Shown here one piece after another: positions 24,495 through 33,197 of a stretch of 64,000 bases of DNA. Source of the DNA: Pseudophaeobacter flagellatus (GTDB lineage Bacteria > Pseudomonadota > Alphaproteobacteria > Rhodobacterales > Rhodobacteraceae); contig NZ_JAJQRG010000003.1 in NCBI RefSeq assembly GCF_021228235.1, positions 372,001-436,000 on the forward strand, given 5' to 3'. The notes beneath the pieces were generated by a model. It made no database searches, was not told where the DNA came from, and saw nothing but the letters and a program-made list of their open reading frames with translations. Position 1 is the stretch's first letter; each line of letters opens with the position of its first letter. The translations under genes and the position numbers were made by a program.

Positions 24495-25393
24495 TGGCTG
24501 GTGGATTTTCCGCAATTGATCTTTCGCAACTGCCTGCGCCAGATGCGGTGCAGGCATTGGACTATGAGGCGACGCTTGCAGAAATGCTTGCTGACCTGCG
24601 CGCCCGTGCTCCCGCCTTTGATGCGCTGCTCGAGAGTGACCCGGCTTTCAAGCTCTTAGAGCTGGCGGCGTATTTCAAGGTTTTGACCCTGCAGCGGGTC
24701 AATGATGCGGCGCGGGCCGTTATGCCTGCCTATTCGACCGGCACGGATCTTGACCAGATCGCGGTGCGGTACGGGGTTGCTCGTTTGACGCTGGACCCGG
24801 GTGACCCAGCGGCGCTGCCTCCGATAGCGCCGACTTTGGAAAGCGACACAGACCTGCGCCGCCGCATGTTGCTGGCCTTTGAGGGGCTAAGCACAGCCGG
24901 GCCGATTGGCGCTTATATCTTCCACGCGCTGAGCGCAGATCCTGACGTTGCCGACGCGAGCGTGCAAAGCCCTGCGCCTGGTGAGGTTCTGATCACGGTT
25001 CTTTCTCGGACGGGCGATGGATCGGCGGGGCCTGAACTGATTTCTGCCGTTGCCGCCGTGCTTAATGCTGATGAGGTACGCCCGCTTTGTGATCAGGTGA
25101 CTGTGCAGGGCGCGGAAATCGTTGCCTATGCTATCGACGCATCGCTGACGGTCTACCCCGGGCCAGACAGTGGCGTTGTGCGAGATACCGCAGAGGCTGC
25201 TGTCAGCGTCTATGTGAACGCACAGCACCGGCTGGGGCGAGACGTCACCCTGTCTGGGCTCTATGCGGCGCTACATCAGCCGGGCGTGCAAAAGGTGACG
25301 CTCGCCTCGCCTGTGGCGGATGTTGTCGCAGATGATGGCCAGGCCGCATACTGCGCCGGAATTACTGTTGAGCTGGGGGGCGTCAATGTCTGA
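24494..25393 (+). CDS. Baseplate assembly protein J
   Basis: A 299-residue baseplate J protein. The N-terminus FSAIDLSQLPAPDAVQALDY and the segment DLDQIAVRYGVARLTLDPGD match the gpJ family, as does the region DTDLRRRMLLAFEGLSTAGP. With gpW and gpI it builds the wedge of the contractile tail baseplate. Overlaps gene I by eight bases. Confidence 0.9.
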   Translation: MAGGFSAIDLSQLPAPDAVQALDYEATLAEMLADLRARAPAFDALLESDPAFKLLELAAYFKVLTLQRVNDAARAVMPAYSTGTDLDQIAVRYGVARLTLDPGDPAALPPIAPTLESDTDLRRRMLLAFEGLSTAGPIGAYIFHALSADPDVADASVQSPAPGEVLITVLSRTGDGSAGPELISAVAAVLNADEVRPLCDQVTVQGAEIVAYAIDASLTVYPGPDSGVVRDTAEAAVSVYVNAQHRLGRDVTLSGLYAALHQPGVQKVTLASPVADVVADDGQAAYCAGITVELGGVNV

Positions 25394-25949
25394 GACCTTG
25401 CTACCCCACAATGCAACGCCTGCAGAGTTGGCTTTTGAGGCGGTTCTGCAGGAGGCCTTCACGCCGCAGGTTCCCTTGCGCGAGATCTGGGACCCTGCGA
25501 CGTGCCCGATATCTCTCTTGCCCTGGTTGGCCGGTGCCTTTTCCGTCGATGAGTGGGACCCAGGCTGGTCAGAGGGTGCCAAGCGCGCGGCGATTTCGCA
25601 ATCCTTCTCCGTACACCAGAAAAAGGGAACGATTGGGGCGGTCAAAGAGGCAGTTGCGGCGGCGGGGTATGGTGATGCTGTGATCGTCGAGCGCTTTGGC
25701 TGGGATTTTTACGACGCGCAGTTCACCCATGATGGGTCTCGCACCTATGCGCCCCCTGACCACTGGGCCGAATACAGGGTCTATCTAAGCCGCCCAATCA
25801 CAGTCGCACAGGCCGCCCAGGTTCGTGAGATCCTGCAGAATACGGCCCCGGCGCGGTGTCATCTCAAGGGCCTGTTTTATGATCAGGCGCTCAATCTTTA
25901 CAACGCCCAGATCACGCACGACGGGCAATTCACACATGGAGTCGCGTAA
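25386..25949 (+). CDS. Tail protein I
   Basis: A 187-residue P2 gpI-type baseplate protein: LLPHNATPAELAFEAV at the N-terminus, then WDPATCPISLLPWLAGAFSV and KKGTIGAVKEAVAAAGYGDA. Start ATG at 25386 lies within the end of gene J; the longer frame upstream is not needed. Its C-terminal part (FYDQALNLYNAQITHDGQFT) probably contacts the fibre. Confidence 0.9.
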   Translation: MSETLLPHNATPAELAFEAVLQEAFTPQVPLREIWDPATCPISLLPWLAGAFSVDEWDPGWSEGAKRAAISQSFSVHQKKGTIGAVKEAVAAAGYGDAVIVERFGWDFYDAQFTHDGSRTYAPPDHWAEYRVYLSRPITVAQAAQVREILQNTAPARCHLKGLFYDQALNLYNAQITHDGQFTHGVA

Positions 25950-27433
25950 TGGCAGGACTGCAGGAACAAAGCACCTGGGAAGGTGAGGTTTATCAGATCG
26001 AGGAAACCGACCCAGTGCATGCCGGACCTCCCGATTTGGACGCAGGTAAGGGGCACACCAATGTTCCTCATGCTCAGTTGGCAAACCGAACGCTCTGGTT
26101 GAAAGCCCAGATTGAAGCGCTAACGGCGCAGGCAATTTTGGCCATGTTGAAAGGCGTTGATGGTGCCGGATCTGGTCTGGACGCCGATCTGCTCGATGGC
26201 ATCCAGGCACAGAGCTTTTACCGCAATGATCAAAGCAGTGAGCTTATCAACCTTGGCGGCGAAAAACGGGTGAATGTTAGCTGGGCCGCCGCTGGAAACA
26301 GGCTGATCCTGGCACCGCGATTGGCCGATGGCAGCGCGTGGGATTGGAATGCGGAGTTTGGTTTCAGTCGTGACTCTGGTGCCTGGTACTGTGACACGCC
26401 GCTGGAAATTGAAGGATATACTGCCTTCCATGCTGGCGACGCTGCAAATGAAGCACAGACCCTGGCGGGGCAAGCGGGTAAACTGGTGCTGGCGCAGCAT
26501 TTGGCCGCTGCGATTGCCGAGCACATTAATGCCCTGCTGGACGGCGCGCCCGCCGCGATGGATACGCTGAAAGAGCTGGCAGACGCCATCGGCGACAACG
26601 ATAACGAACTCGCCGCACTGGTTGGGCAAGTGGCAGGCAAGCTTGATGCGGGACAGTTTACTGCCGCTACAATTCTGCAGATGCTGGTTGATCAAAAGAT
26701 CGGTACAGCGGCAGCCTACATTGAGGGGAATGAGATCGCCTGGGAAACGGGTGTGAACCGGATCACCAGTAACGACGGCGGCGGCAATGTGCAAATACGC
26801 TTTGGGCACAGGTCGGCGGGCGACAACGTGTTCACGCATGACGGAACCGCTTTTTATATTGGGGGCAATCTGGATTCTGCAAACGGCAATCTTTCTCTGA
26901 AAGTGGCCAAGAATGGTGGCGCGGGTGTCGATGAACCTGTGATTTGGGGCGATGAACTAACAATCACCAAAGGCGATATTCTCTTTGGTGGCGTGTCGCT
27001 GCGCACCCATTGCGGGATGCTGTCGCCGTTCGACTTGACGACCCCTCCCGCTGGTTGGCTTGAATGCAACGGCGCAGCTATCTCGCGCACCAGTTACAGC
27101 AGCCTGTTTGATGCTATTGGAACGCGTCACGGTAATGGCGACGGGGCAACTACCTTCAACTTGCCAGATTATCGCGGTGAATTCATTCGCGGTTGGGACC
27201 ATGGCCGGGGGGTTGATGCCGGGCGAGCGCTGGGGAGCGCGCAGGGCGATATGCTTAAAGCGCACCAACACGGTCAAACCGGCGCGTTGGGCAGCGGGGG
27301 CAACCTGTCGAATTACACCACAAACAGTTCTGAAGGCTCCACAGTTACCGCCTTGAATAATGAAACGGGTTCAACAGGCGGGACCGAGACCCGCCCCCGC
27401 AACCTCGCAGCGATGATCTGCATTAAATATTGA
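25949..27433 (+). CDS. Tail fibre protein with collar domain
   Basis: A 494-residue fibre. The N-terminal ~170 residues attach to the baseplate (LDADLLDGIQAQSFYRNDQS is a typical fibre repeat), followed by helical and beta segments with a mid region (ITSNDGGGNVQIRFGHRSAG). Residues ~350-410 are a phage tail collar domain (LTTPPAGWLECNGAAISRTS ... DGATTFNLPDYRGEFIRGWD) and the C-terminus is the conserved ETRPRNLAAMICIKY. It is the likely host-recognition protein. Confidence 0.85.
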   Translation: MAGLQEQSTWEGEVYQIEETDPVHAGPPDLDAGKGHTNVPHAQLANRTLWLKAQIEALTAQAILAMLKGVDGAGSGLDADLLDGIQAQSFYRNDQSSELINLGGEKRVNVSWAAAGNRLILAPRLADGSAWDWNAEFGFSRDSGAWYCDTPLEIEGYTAFHAGDAANEAQTLAGQAGKLVLAQHLAAAIAEHINALLDGAPAAMDTLKELADAIGDNDNELAALVGQVAGKLDAGQFTAATILQMLVDQKIGTAAAYIEGNEIAWETGVNRITSNDGGGNVQIRFGHRSAGDNVFTHDGTAFYIGGNLDSANGNLSLKVAKNGGAGVDEPVIWGDELTITKGDILFGGVSLRTHCGMLSPFDLTTPPAGWLECNGAAISRTSYSSLFDAIGTRHGNGDGATTFNLPDYRGEFIRGWDHGRGVDAGRALGSAQGDMLKAHQHGQTGALGSGGNLSNYTTNSSEGSTVTALNNETGSTGGTETRPRNLAAMICIKY

Positions 27434-27444
27434 AGGGGACTACC

Positions 27445-28125
27445 ATGCCAAAGATTTACCATTTCAGCCCCGTCACCGCCGAATTTCTTGGAGAGCAAGA
27501 GGCCGTGCTCGATCCTATTGATCAGCTGCCGTTGGTGCCAGCAAATGCTACCGAGGTACAGCCTCCCGTGCCGCAAGAGGGCTACACGCGTTGTTTCACC
27601 GGTGATGCTTGGGAACTGGTAGAAGATCACCGGGGCACGCAAATCTGGGGTGCTGATGGTTCCTCATTCATTGTCGATGAGCTGGGCGCGTTGCCCGCGA
27701 ACGCTTTGCTTGCGCCACCAGACTTGCCAACTTATCAAAATCTGGAAGCGGCGCGGCGCGGCCTGGCGGTTTGGGTTGACGAATTTTTGGCACAGATCAC
27801 TGGTGTTGTCTCCGAATATGAGCGTGCAAGCTGGCCCTCAAAGGCCGCTGCCGCCCGGGCGGTTCTTGCAGGTGGCGGGACACAGGAGCAAACGGCATTG
27901 CTGCAAGGGGAGGCAGATATTGTCGGCGAGACCGTTTCCGAAACAGCAGCAAAGATCGGTGCGAATGCTGCGCACTATGAGGCAATTATCAGCCGCGTCA
28001 CTGGGCTGCGCCGGGTAGTTGATGACGAATTGGCCGGAGCGCCCCTGGCTATCGACTATGACGCGATTGTACAGAGCGCAAAAGATCGCATGCAAGAGGC
28101 GGTGACGGCTCTGCAAGCTGTGTAG
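27445..28125 (+). CDS. Tail fibre assembly / chaperone-like protein
   Basis: A 226-residue protein directly after the fibre. The N-terminal ~70 residues (KIYHFSPVTAEFLGEQEAVL, then PVPQEGYTRCFTGDAWELVE) match the fibre-assembly family. The C-terminal ~150 residues are an Ala-rich helical bundle. I chose ATG 27445 (GAAGGGGACTACC upstream) rather than the in-frame ATG 15 bases earlier. It probably assists fibre trimerisation or remains bound to it. Confidence 0.7.
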   Translation: MPKIYHFSPVTAEFLGEQEAVLDPIDQLPLVPANATEVQPPVPQEGYTRCFTGDAWELVEDHRGTQIWGADGSSFIVDELGALPANALLAPPDLPTYQNLEAARRGLAVWVDEFLAQITGVVSEYERASWPSKAAAARAVLAGGGTQEQTALLQGEADIVGETVSETAAKIGANAAHYEAIISRVTGLRRVVDDELAGAPLAIDYDAIVQSAKDRMQEAVTALQAV

Positions 28126-28171
28126 ATAAGGGAAAATCAGCCAGAGGGGAAAAGCTCCGAAAGCTCACATA

Positions 28172-28199
28172 CTCACTGCAATATGAATGTTTCAGTGAG
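28172..28199 (+). promoter_or_regulatory. Hairpin overlapping the sheath gene leader
   Basis: CTCACTG (28172-28178) pairs with CAGTGAG (28193-28199), leaving a 14-base loop. The 3' arm runs into the AGTGAGGA ribosome binding site of the sheath gene (ATG 28206), so folding could tune its translation. Confidence 0.4.
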
Positions 28200-28205
28200 G
28201 ACAGA

Positions 28206-29402
28206 ATGGCTGGTTTTCTCCATGGCGTCGAGGTGCTCGAGATTGATGCGGGCCCGCGCCCAATTCGCACCATTTCGACCGGTATCATTGGCGTTGTCGG
28301 GACGGCCCCAGGGGCTGACGACAACGCCTTTCCTTTGAACACGCCTGTTATGGTAGCTGGCAGTCGCCGCGAGGCTGCCTTGCTGGATGCTACGGAAGAC
28401 GGCACGGGCGGCGGCACTTTGCCAGCGGCGCTTGACGGTATTTTTGACCAGATCGGCGCGGTTGTGATCGTCGTGCGCGTTGATGAAGGCGCGGATGAGG
28501 CCACGACGCTGGCAAACGTGATTGGCGGCGTAAATGCTGGAACCGGTCAATTCGAAGGTCTGCATGCCTTGGTCGGAGCAGAAAGCGTTGTTGGCCATGC
28601 CCCGCGCATCCTTTGTGCTCCAGGCTGGACCCATCAGCGGCCCGGTGATCTTGCAAATCCTGTTGTGGCGGAGCTTGAAGGCATTGCCGACCGTATCGGC
28701 GCGGTGATCGTTGCAGATGGTCCGAACACCACAGATGCAGCTGCGCAGACATATGCGGGCGATTGGGGCACCTCTGGCCGGGTCTATGTTGTTGACCCTT
28801 GGGTCAAGGTGATGAATAGCGCTGGCGATATTGTAGATGAGCCTGCATCGGCCCGGGTCGCGGGGGTGATCGCCCGAACCGACAACGATATTGGGTTTTG
28901 GGTTTCCCCCTCCAATCAGGGCATCTTTGGCATTGTCGGAACCTCCCGCCCGGTTGACTTTAAGCTGGGCGATCAGTCCAGCCGCGCCAATCTGCTCAAC
29001 GCCAATGCCGTCACAACCATCATTCGCCAAGAGGGGTTTCGCCTCTGGGGCAATCAGGTGCCCACAGCTGACGCCAAATGGCAGTTTTTGTGCGTGCGCC
29101 GCACCGCTGATGTGCTGAATGAAAGCATCCAGCGGGCGCACCTCTGGGCCGTGGATCGGGCCATCACCAAAACTTACATCGAGGATGTGGTCGAAGGGGT
29201 GAACGGCTTTATTGCTTTGCTGGTGGCCCAGGGGGCCTTGCTGGGCGGTAAATGCTGGGCGGATCCAGATTTGAACACGGCGGCCAGCATTCAGAATGGG
29301 CAGGTGTGGTTCAACTTTGACTTCACCCCGCCTTACCCGGCTGAGCGTGTGACGTTCCGCTCGCACCTGGTCAACGATTACATCTCGGAGGCGCTGGCAT
29401 AA
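28206..29402 (+). CDS. Tail sheath protein
   Basis: A 398-residue contractile sheath subunit of the P2 FI family: GVEVLEIDAGPRPIRTISTG, then IGVVGTAPGADDNAFPLNTP, and C-terminal VWFNFDFTPPYPAERVTFRS. It surrounds the tube and contracts on infection. Length matches the family (~390-400). Overlaps the tube gene by one base. Confidence 0.95.
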   Translation: MAGFLHGVEVLEIDAGPRPIRTISTGIIGVVGTAPGADDNAFPLNTPVMVAGSRREAALLDATEDGTGGGTLPAALDGIFDQIGAVVIVVRVDEGADEATTLANVIGGVNAGTGQFEGLHALVGAESVVGHAPRILCAPGWTHQRPGDLANPVVAELEGIADRIGAVIVADGPNTTDAAAQTYAGDWGTSGRVYVVDPWVKVMNSAGDIVDEPASARVAGVIARTDNDIGFWVSPSNQGIFGIVGTSRPVDFKLGDQSSRANLLNANAVTTIIRQEGFRLWGNQVPTADAKWQFLCVRRTADVLNESIQRAHLWAVDRAITKTYIEDVVEGVNGFIALLVAQGALLGGKCWADPDLNTAASIQNGQVWFNFDFTPPYPAERVTFRSHLVNDYISEALA

Positions 29403-29908
29403 TGGCTATTCGCAACATCCTGAAAAACTTCAATCTGTTTGTTGATGGTCGCGGCTATGCGGGCGAGCTGGGGGACTACACGCCCTGTAGCCCATCGGTC
29501 GCCGCAGAAGAGTGGCGGGCAGGCGGCATGAATGCCCCCATTGATATCGACATGGGCCAAGAGAAAATGACCAGCTCCTTTGTGCTGAAAAATTACAGTG
29601 CCGATGTGCTGGCTCTCTGGGGGATTGGCCCTGGCAGGCTGATCCAATTCACCGCGCGCGGGGCTCTGGAAAGCGAGGACGGCAAGGTAACGCCCGTGAT
29701 CCACAATATGCGGGCGAAGATCCTGCAGAATGACCGGGGCACCTGGTCGCCGGGGCAAAGCGCCTCGCTCACCACCAACCTGTCAGTCGAATATTTCAAG
29801 GAAACCATCGACGGTCAGGTGATCACTGAAATCGACGTTATCAACATGGTGCGGATGGTTGGGGGCGTGGATCACCTCGCCGAACAGCGCGCCGCGCTGG
29901 GCATCTAA
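29402..29908 (+). CDS. Major tail tube protein
   Basis: A 168-residue tube protein of the P2 FII family: KNFNLFVDGRGYAGELGDYT, EEWRAGGMNAPIDIDMGQEK and the central NMRAKILQNDRGTWSPGQSA. Partner of the sheath encoded just upstream. Length is normal. Confidence 0.95.
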   Translation: MAIRNILKNFNLFVDGRGYAGELGDYTPCSPSVAAEEWRAGGMNAPIDIDMGQEKMTSSFVLKNYSADVLALWGIGPGRLIQFTARGALESEDGKVTPVIHNMRAKILQNDRGTWSPGQSASLTTNLSVEYFKETIDGQVITEIDVINMVRMVGGVDHLAEQRAALGI

Positions 29909-29918
29909 GGAGAGACCC

Positions 29919-30209
29919 ATGAGCAATGAGAATAAGCTTCCAGACTATCTGACAGAAAATCCTGATGGATCGATGAACGTGGCGCTTGTGCGAGGCGTCC
30001 TGGCGGATGGTGGCAAGCGCATGGGCCTGACCCTGCGCGAGCCCGCAGTTAGCGACATGCTGGCAGCTGAAGCCGGTGGCAAAGGCGCAGCAATGTCCGA
30101 GGTGACCCTGATAGCCAATCTGGCCGAGGTGCCACCTGAGACCATCCAAAACGCCAAAATGCGTGACTACTCTCGCCTGCAGGAGGCGCTGGGTTTTTTG
30201 AATGGCTGA
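29919..30209 (+). CDS. Tail assembly chaperone E (in-frame product)
   Basis: A 96-residue protein of the phage tail assembly chaperone (gpE/gp41) family, located between tube and tape measure as expected. The N-terminus (NVALVRGVLADGGKRMGLTL) and the segment AMSEVTLIANLAEVPPETIQ are characteristic. AGGAGAG lies before ATG 29919. Near its end the coding sequence contains the heptamer T TTT TTG (30194-30200), the site of a -1 frameshift producing the longer E-E' product. Confidence 0.9.
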   Translation: MSNENKLPDYLTENPDGSMNVALVRGVLADGGKRMGLTLREPAVSDMLAAEAGGKGAAMSEVTLIANLAEVPPETIQNAKMRDYSRLQEALGFLNG

Positions 30210-30343
30210 CGCCGAAGGTGGCGCGGGACGGGGTTTTGATCCTGGCCCGCTTTACCGGCTGGTCTGAGGCCGCAATCACCGGAATGCCTGTAAGCCGGTT
30301 TCTTTGGTGGCTAGAGGGTCTCAATGAGAAAGCAAAATCTTAG
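29919..30343 (+). CDS. E-E' tail assembly chaperone made by -1 frameshift
   Basis: Slippage by -1 at T TTT TTG (30194-30200) continues for 47 codons from GAA at 30200 to TAG at 30341-30343. The extension begins EWLTPKVARDGVLILARF and ends RFLWWLEGLNEKAKS, with the compact Trp-rich composition typical of gpE'/gpGT extensions. It overlaps the tape measure start (30324) by 20 bases, the usual arrangement. The reading frame and heptamer are seen directly; that the shift occurs is inferred from P2 E/E' and lambda G/GT. Confidence 0.85.
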
Positions 30344-32597
30344 CGCCAAAATCTCGATTGGCGGCGTTCTCGATAAATCGTTCAAGAAGAATGTCGGCCT
30401 GATCCGCTCTGGCTTCGAGAATATCGGGGATAGCATCAGATCGGTAAAGGCGCGTCAAAAGGAGCTGACACGCCAGAGGGCAGACCTGCGGAAACAGGGG
30501 AAATCTGTCGAGGCTCTGGACCGTGAATATGAAGACCTTGAGCGCACGCTCGAGCAGCTTGCCAAAAAGCAGCGGCGCTGGGAACGCGCGATGCGGGATA
30601 GCAAGCGCGTCGGCGAGTCCTTTGGCAAGATGTCTGCAAATATCGGGCGGCTTGGTCGGCGCATGGCGCTGGGCATTGGTGCGGCTGGTGCTGGCGTGTT
30701 TGCGCTGGCCAGTTCTACCGCATCCTATGGCGATCAGGTTGCCAAGACAGCGGGCAAACTGGGCATTGGTATCGAGGCCTTGCAAGAGCATCGCTATGCC
30801 GCCGAACGGTCGGGCATTTCGGTAGAGACCTTCGATAGCTCCCTCACTGCAATGCAAAAGCGCCTTGGGGAGGCCGCTAAGGGCACCGGTGCTGCCAAGA
30901 AAGTCTTGGACCAGCTGGGGCTGAGTGCCAAAGATCTTGTCAAACTGGGGCCAGAAGAGGCCCTGGCCGCGATTGCCGACAAGATGCGGGACATTGAAAA
31001 CCCTGCCGAGCGTGCCGCCATTGCAGCCGGATTGTTCAGCCGGTCGGGAATTGGCATGGTCAACATGCTTGGGAACGGTTCGGATGCACTGCAGCAGTTG
31101 CGCGACGATGCGCGCCGCACCGGCTATGTATTGAGCGAAGAGGCTGCGCGGGATGCGGAGGCCTTTGCCGACGCACAGCTTGACGCACAGTTGGTTATCA
31201 AAGGGCTGAAAAACACCATTGGCACAGAGCTGATGCCGGTTGTCACCCGGTCCATGAAGCAATTCAGCGCCTGGGCTGTTGCCAACCGCGAAGACGTTGC
31301 CGCCTTTGCTGAAACCGCAGCCACCAAAATAGAGGCGGCTTTGCCCGTGGTCGGCCAAATTGTCGAGGGCATGGCGCGAGTGTCCAGCGAGATCGGTGGG
31401 GTGATTGCCACGGTGGCCGACATGGTTGGTGGCTGGGAGAATTTTGGTATCGTCATTGGCGGCGTTCTGGCTGCCAAAACTATTGGTTCGGTATTGGGGT
31501 TTGCCATGTCAGTTGGGCGGCTGGGCCTATCCCTGTTCGCCCTGAGCGGTGCCTTTCCCGCTGTTATCTCGGGTGTAAAGTTGATTGGTGCCGCTCTGGT
31601 GGCTAATCCCATCGGTCTGGCTGTTGCTGCCATCGCGGGTGCTGCCGTGTTGATTTATCAGAACTGGGAAACCGTGGGGCCTTGGTTTGGCGAGCTTTGG
31701 GGAGGGGTGAAAGAGACCTTCCAAGGAATCGGCGAATTTGTTGGCGGTGTATGGCGCGGTGACTGGGATGCAGTTGCCGGTGGGCTCACCAAATCTTGGG
31801 GCGGCGTGAAAACCTTCTATTCTACTCTGTGGGATGGGGTCGGCGCTGTGTTCAAAGCCACCTGGGAGAATGTGATCAAGCCGGTGACCGATGCGCTGGG
31901 CGCAACCGATACGATCACAGCGGCATGGGAGGGCGTGAAAACCTCTCTCAAAGCCGTCTTGGATTGGATGGGTGAAAAGTTTGACTGGCTGATGGGCAAG
32001 CTGCAGCCCGTTCTCGATGGGTTGACCTGGCTGCGAGACAAGGGCTCTGGCGCGGTTGATGGCATCAAGGGGATTGGTTCAAGCATTGGTGGGTGGTTCG
32101 GTGGTGAGGAAGACGAGCCAGAGATCGCGCCCGGCCGGGGAAGCCCAAGGCATATTTCCGGGTCATTCCTGGGGGGCGACATTGGCAGAGGTTTTCGCCG
32201 GGTAGGTGAGAACGGGCCAGAAACCATTTGGAACTCAAAAGGTGCCTACGTGGCCCATGCGGGCGCGACGGAACGTCTGTCACGGATGGCGGAACGGGCC
32301 AGGCCCATGATGGCGGCGCTTGGCGGTGGGTTGCGCAATGCCATGAGCCGGGCACAGGCTGCAGCCGCGCCAGTTTTTGAGCAGATCCAGCGCCCGAGTG
32401 TCGAGACCAGGCCAGAGGGGCAGGGCCAGACAGCCGCGGCGGGGCAGCCTTCCCAAGTGGTACAGCATATTCAGATCGTGGCGGCGCAGTTTTCCGTGGC
32501 CCAGATCGCCGAGGAAATCGAGCGGCGGGGCAGGGCGGCGCAATCCGGGGCGCTGTTCGATGAACCTCACGGCTACGGACAATATGAGGGCGCATGA
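30324..32597 (+). CDS. Tail tape measure protein
   Basis: A 757-residue tape measure. The N-terminal ~110 residues are a coiled coil (ARQKELTRQRADLRKQGKSV), followed by hydrophobic segments near 120-135 and a longer cluster near 375-455 (LSLFALSGAFPAVISG, LVANPIGLAVAAIAGAAVLI). Trp-rich repeats (ETVGPWFGELWGGVKETFQG) follow around 450-560. The C-terminal ~170 residues include GRGFRRVGENGPETIWNSKG. It sets tail length and is threaded into the tube; length corresponds to a P2-sized tail. Confidence 0.9.
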   Translation: MRKQNLSAKISIGGVLDKSFKKNVGLIRSGFENIGDSIRSVKARQKELTRQRADLRKQGKSVEALDREYEDLERTLEQLAKKQRRWERAMRDSKRVGESFGKMSANIGRLGRRMALGIGAAGAGVFALASSTASYGDQVAKTAGKLGIGIEALQEHRYAAERSGISVETFDSSLTAMQKRLGEAAKGTGAAKKVLDQLGLSAKDLVKLGPEEALAAIADKMRDIENPAERAAIAAGLFSRSGIGMVNMLGNGSDALQQLRDDARRTGYVLSEEAARDAEAFADAQLDAQLVIKGLKNTIGTELMPVVTRSMKQFSAWAVANREDVAAFAETAATKIEAALPVVGQIVEGMARVSSEIGGVIATVADMVGGWENFGIVIGGVLAAKTIGSVLGFAMSVGRLGLSLFALSGAFPAVISGVKLIGAALVANPIGLAVAAIAGAAVLIYQNWETVGPWFGELWGGVKETFQGIGEFVGGVWRGDWDAVAGGLTKSWGGVKTFYSTLWDGVGAVFKATWENVIKPVTDALGATDTITAAWEGVKTSLKAVLDWMGEKFDWLMGKLQPVLDGLTWLRDKGSGAVDGIKGIGSSIGGWFGGEEDEPEIAPGRGSPRHISGSFLGGDIGRGFRRVGENGPETIWNSKGAYVAHAGATERLSRMAERARPMMAALGGGLRNAMSRAQAAAAPVFEQIQRPSVETRPEGQGQTAAAGQPSQVVQHIQIVAAQFSVAQIAEEIERRGRAAQSGALFDEPHGYGQYEGA

Positions 32598-33007
32598 TGG
32601 CTGGCAGAATGATGCAACTAGGGCTTTATCAGTTCAGTATCGACAACGCGGCCTATCAGCGCCTCTTTCGCTCGACTGAATACCGTTGGGCTGCAATCGA
32701 GCGGATCGGCAAGCACGACGCTCTGCAGTTCACCGGCCTGGGTGGGGATACGATCACGCTGCAGGGCATCATTTATCCCCACTACAAGGGCGGGCTGGGG
32801 CAGGTCGACAAAATGCGCCGGGCTGCCTCTCTGGGCCTGCCTCTGCCGCTGATCGCGGGCACGGGCAAGGTGCTGGGCATCTGGGTGATTGAGCGGGTGA
32901 GCGAAGGGCAGCGCACCTTTGCCGACCGGGGCGCACCGCTGCGGCAGGACTTCACAATTAACGTCAGGAGATACGATGGCGGACTCCGCAGCCTCCTACC
33001 ATTCTAA
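32594..33007 (+). CDS. Tail protein U
   Basis: A 137-residue protein of the P2 gpU family: QLGLYQFSIDNAAYQRLFRS, YRWAAIERIGKHDALQFTGL and GDTITLQGIIYPHYKGG. It is a tail-completion component. Two Met codons (32594, 32597) are both possible; the first overlaps the tape measure stop. Confidence 0.9.
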   Translation: MMAGRMMQLGLYQFSIDNAAYQRLFRSTEYRWAAIERIGKHDALQFTGLGGDTITLQGIIYPHYKGGLGQVDKMRRAASLGLPLPLIAGTGKVLGIWVIERVSEGQRTFADRGAPLRQDFTINVRRYDGGLRSLLPF

Positions 33008-33197
33008 AGAGGGCGATACGGTCGATGAGATTGTTTGGCGCCACTATGAAAACAGCGTGACGGGTGCTCTCGAGCAAGTGCTCGAGGCAAACCGGGGTCT
33101 GGCAGATCTGGGGCCGGTCCTGCCGGTTGGCACTGTCGTTTTGCTGCCGGTGTTTGAGGAAACAAAAGAATCCGAAAGCGTGAGCCTATGGGACTAA
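32976..33197 (+). CDS. Tail protein X (LysM-like)
   Basis: A 73-residue P2 gpX protein: YHSKEGDTVDEIVWRHYENS, then VLEANRGLADLGPVLPVGT, the LysM-like pattern of gpX, which is placed in the baseplate hub/tail. Start ATG 32976 follows GGAG and lies within the end of gene U; the longer frame from 32919 has no binding site. Confidence 0.9.
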   Translation: MADSAASYHSKEGDTVDEIVWRHYENSVTGALEQVLEANRGLADLGPVLPVGTVVLLPVFEETKESESVSLWD

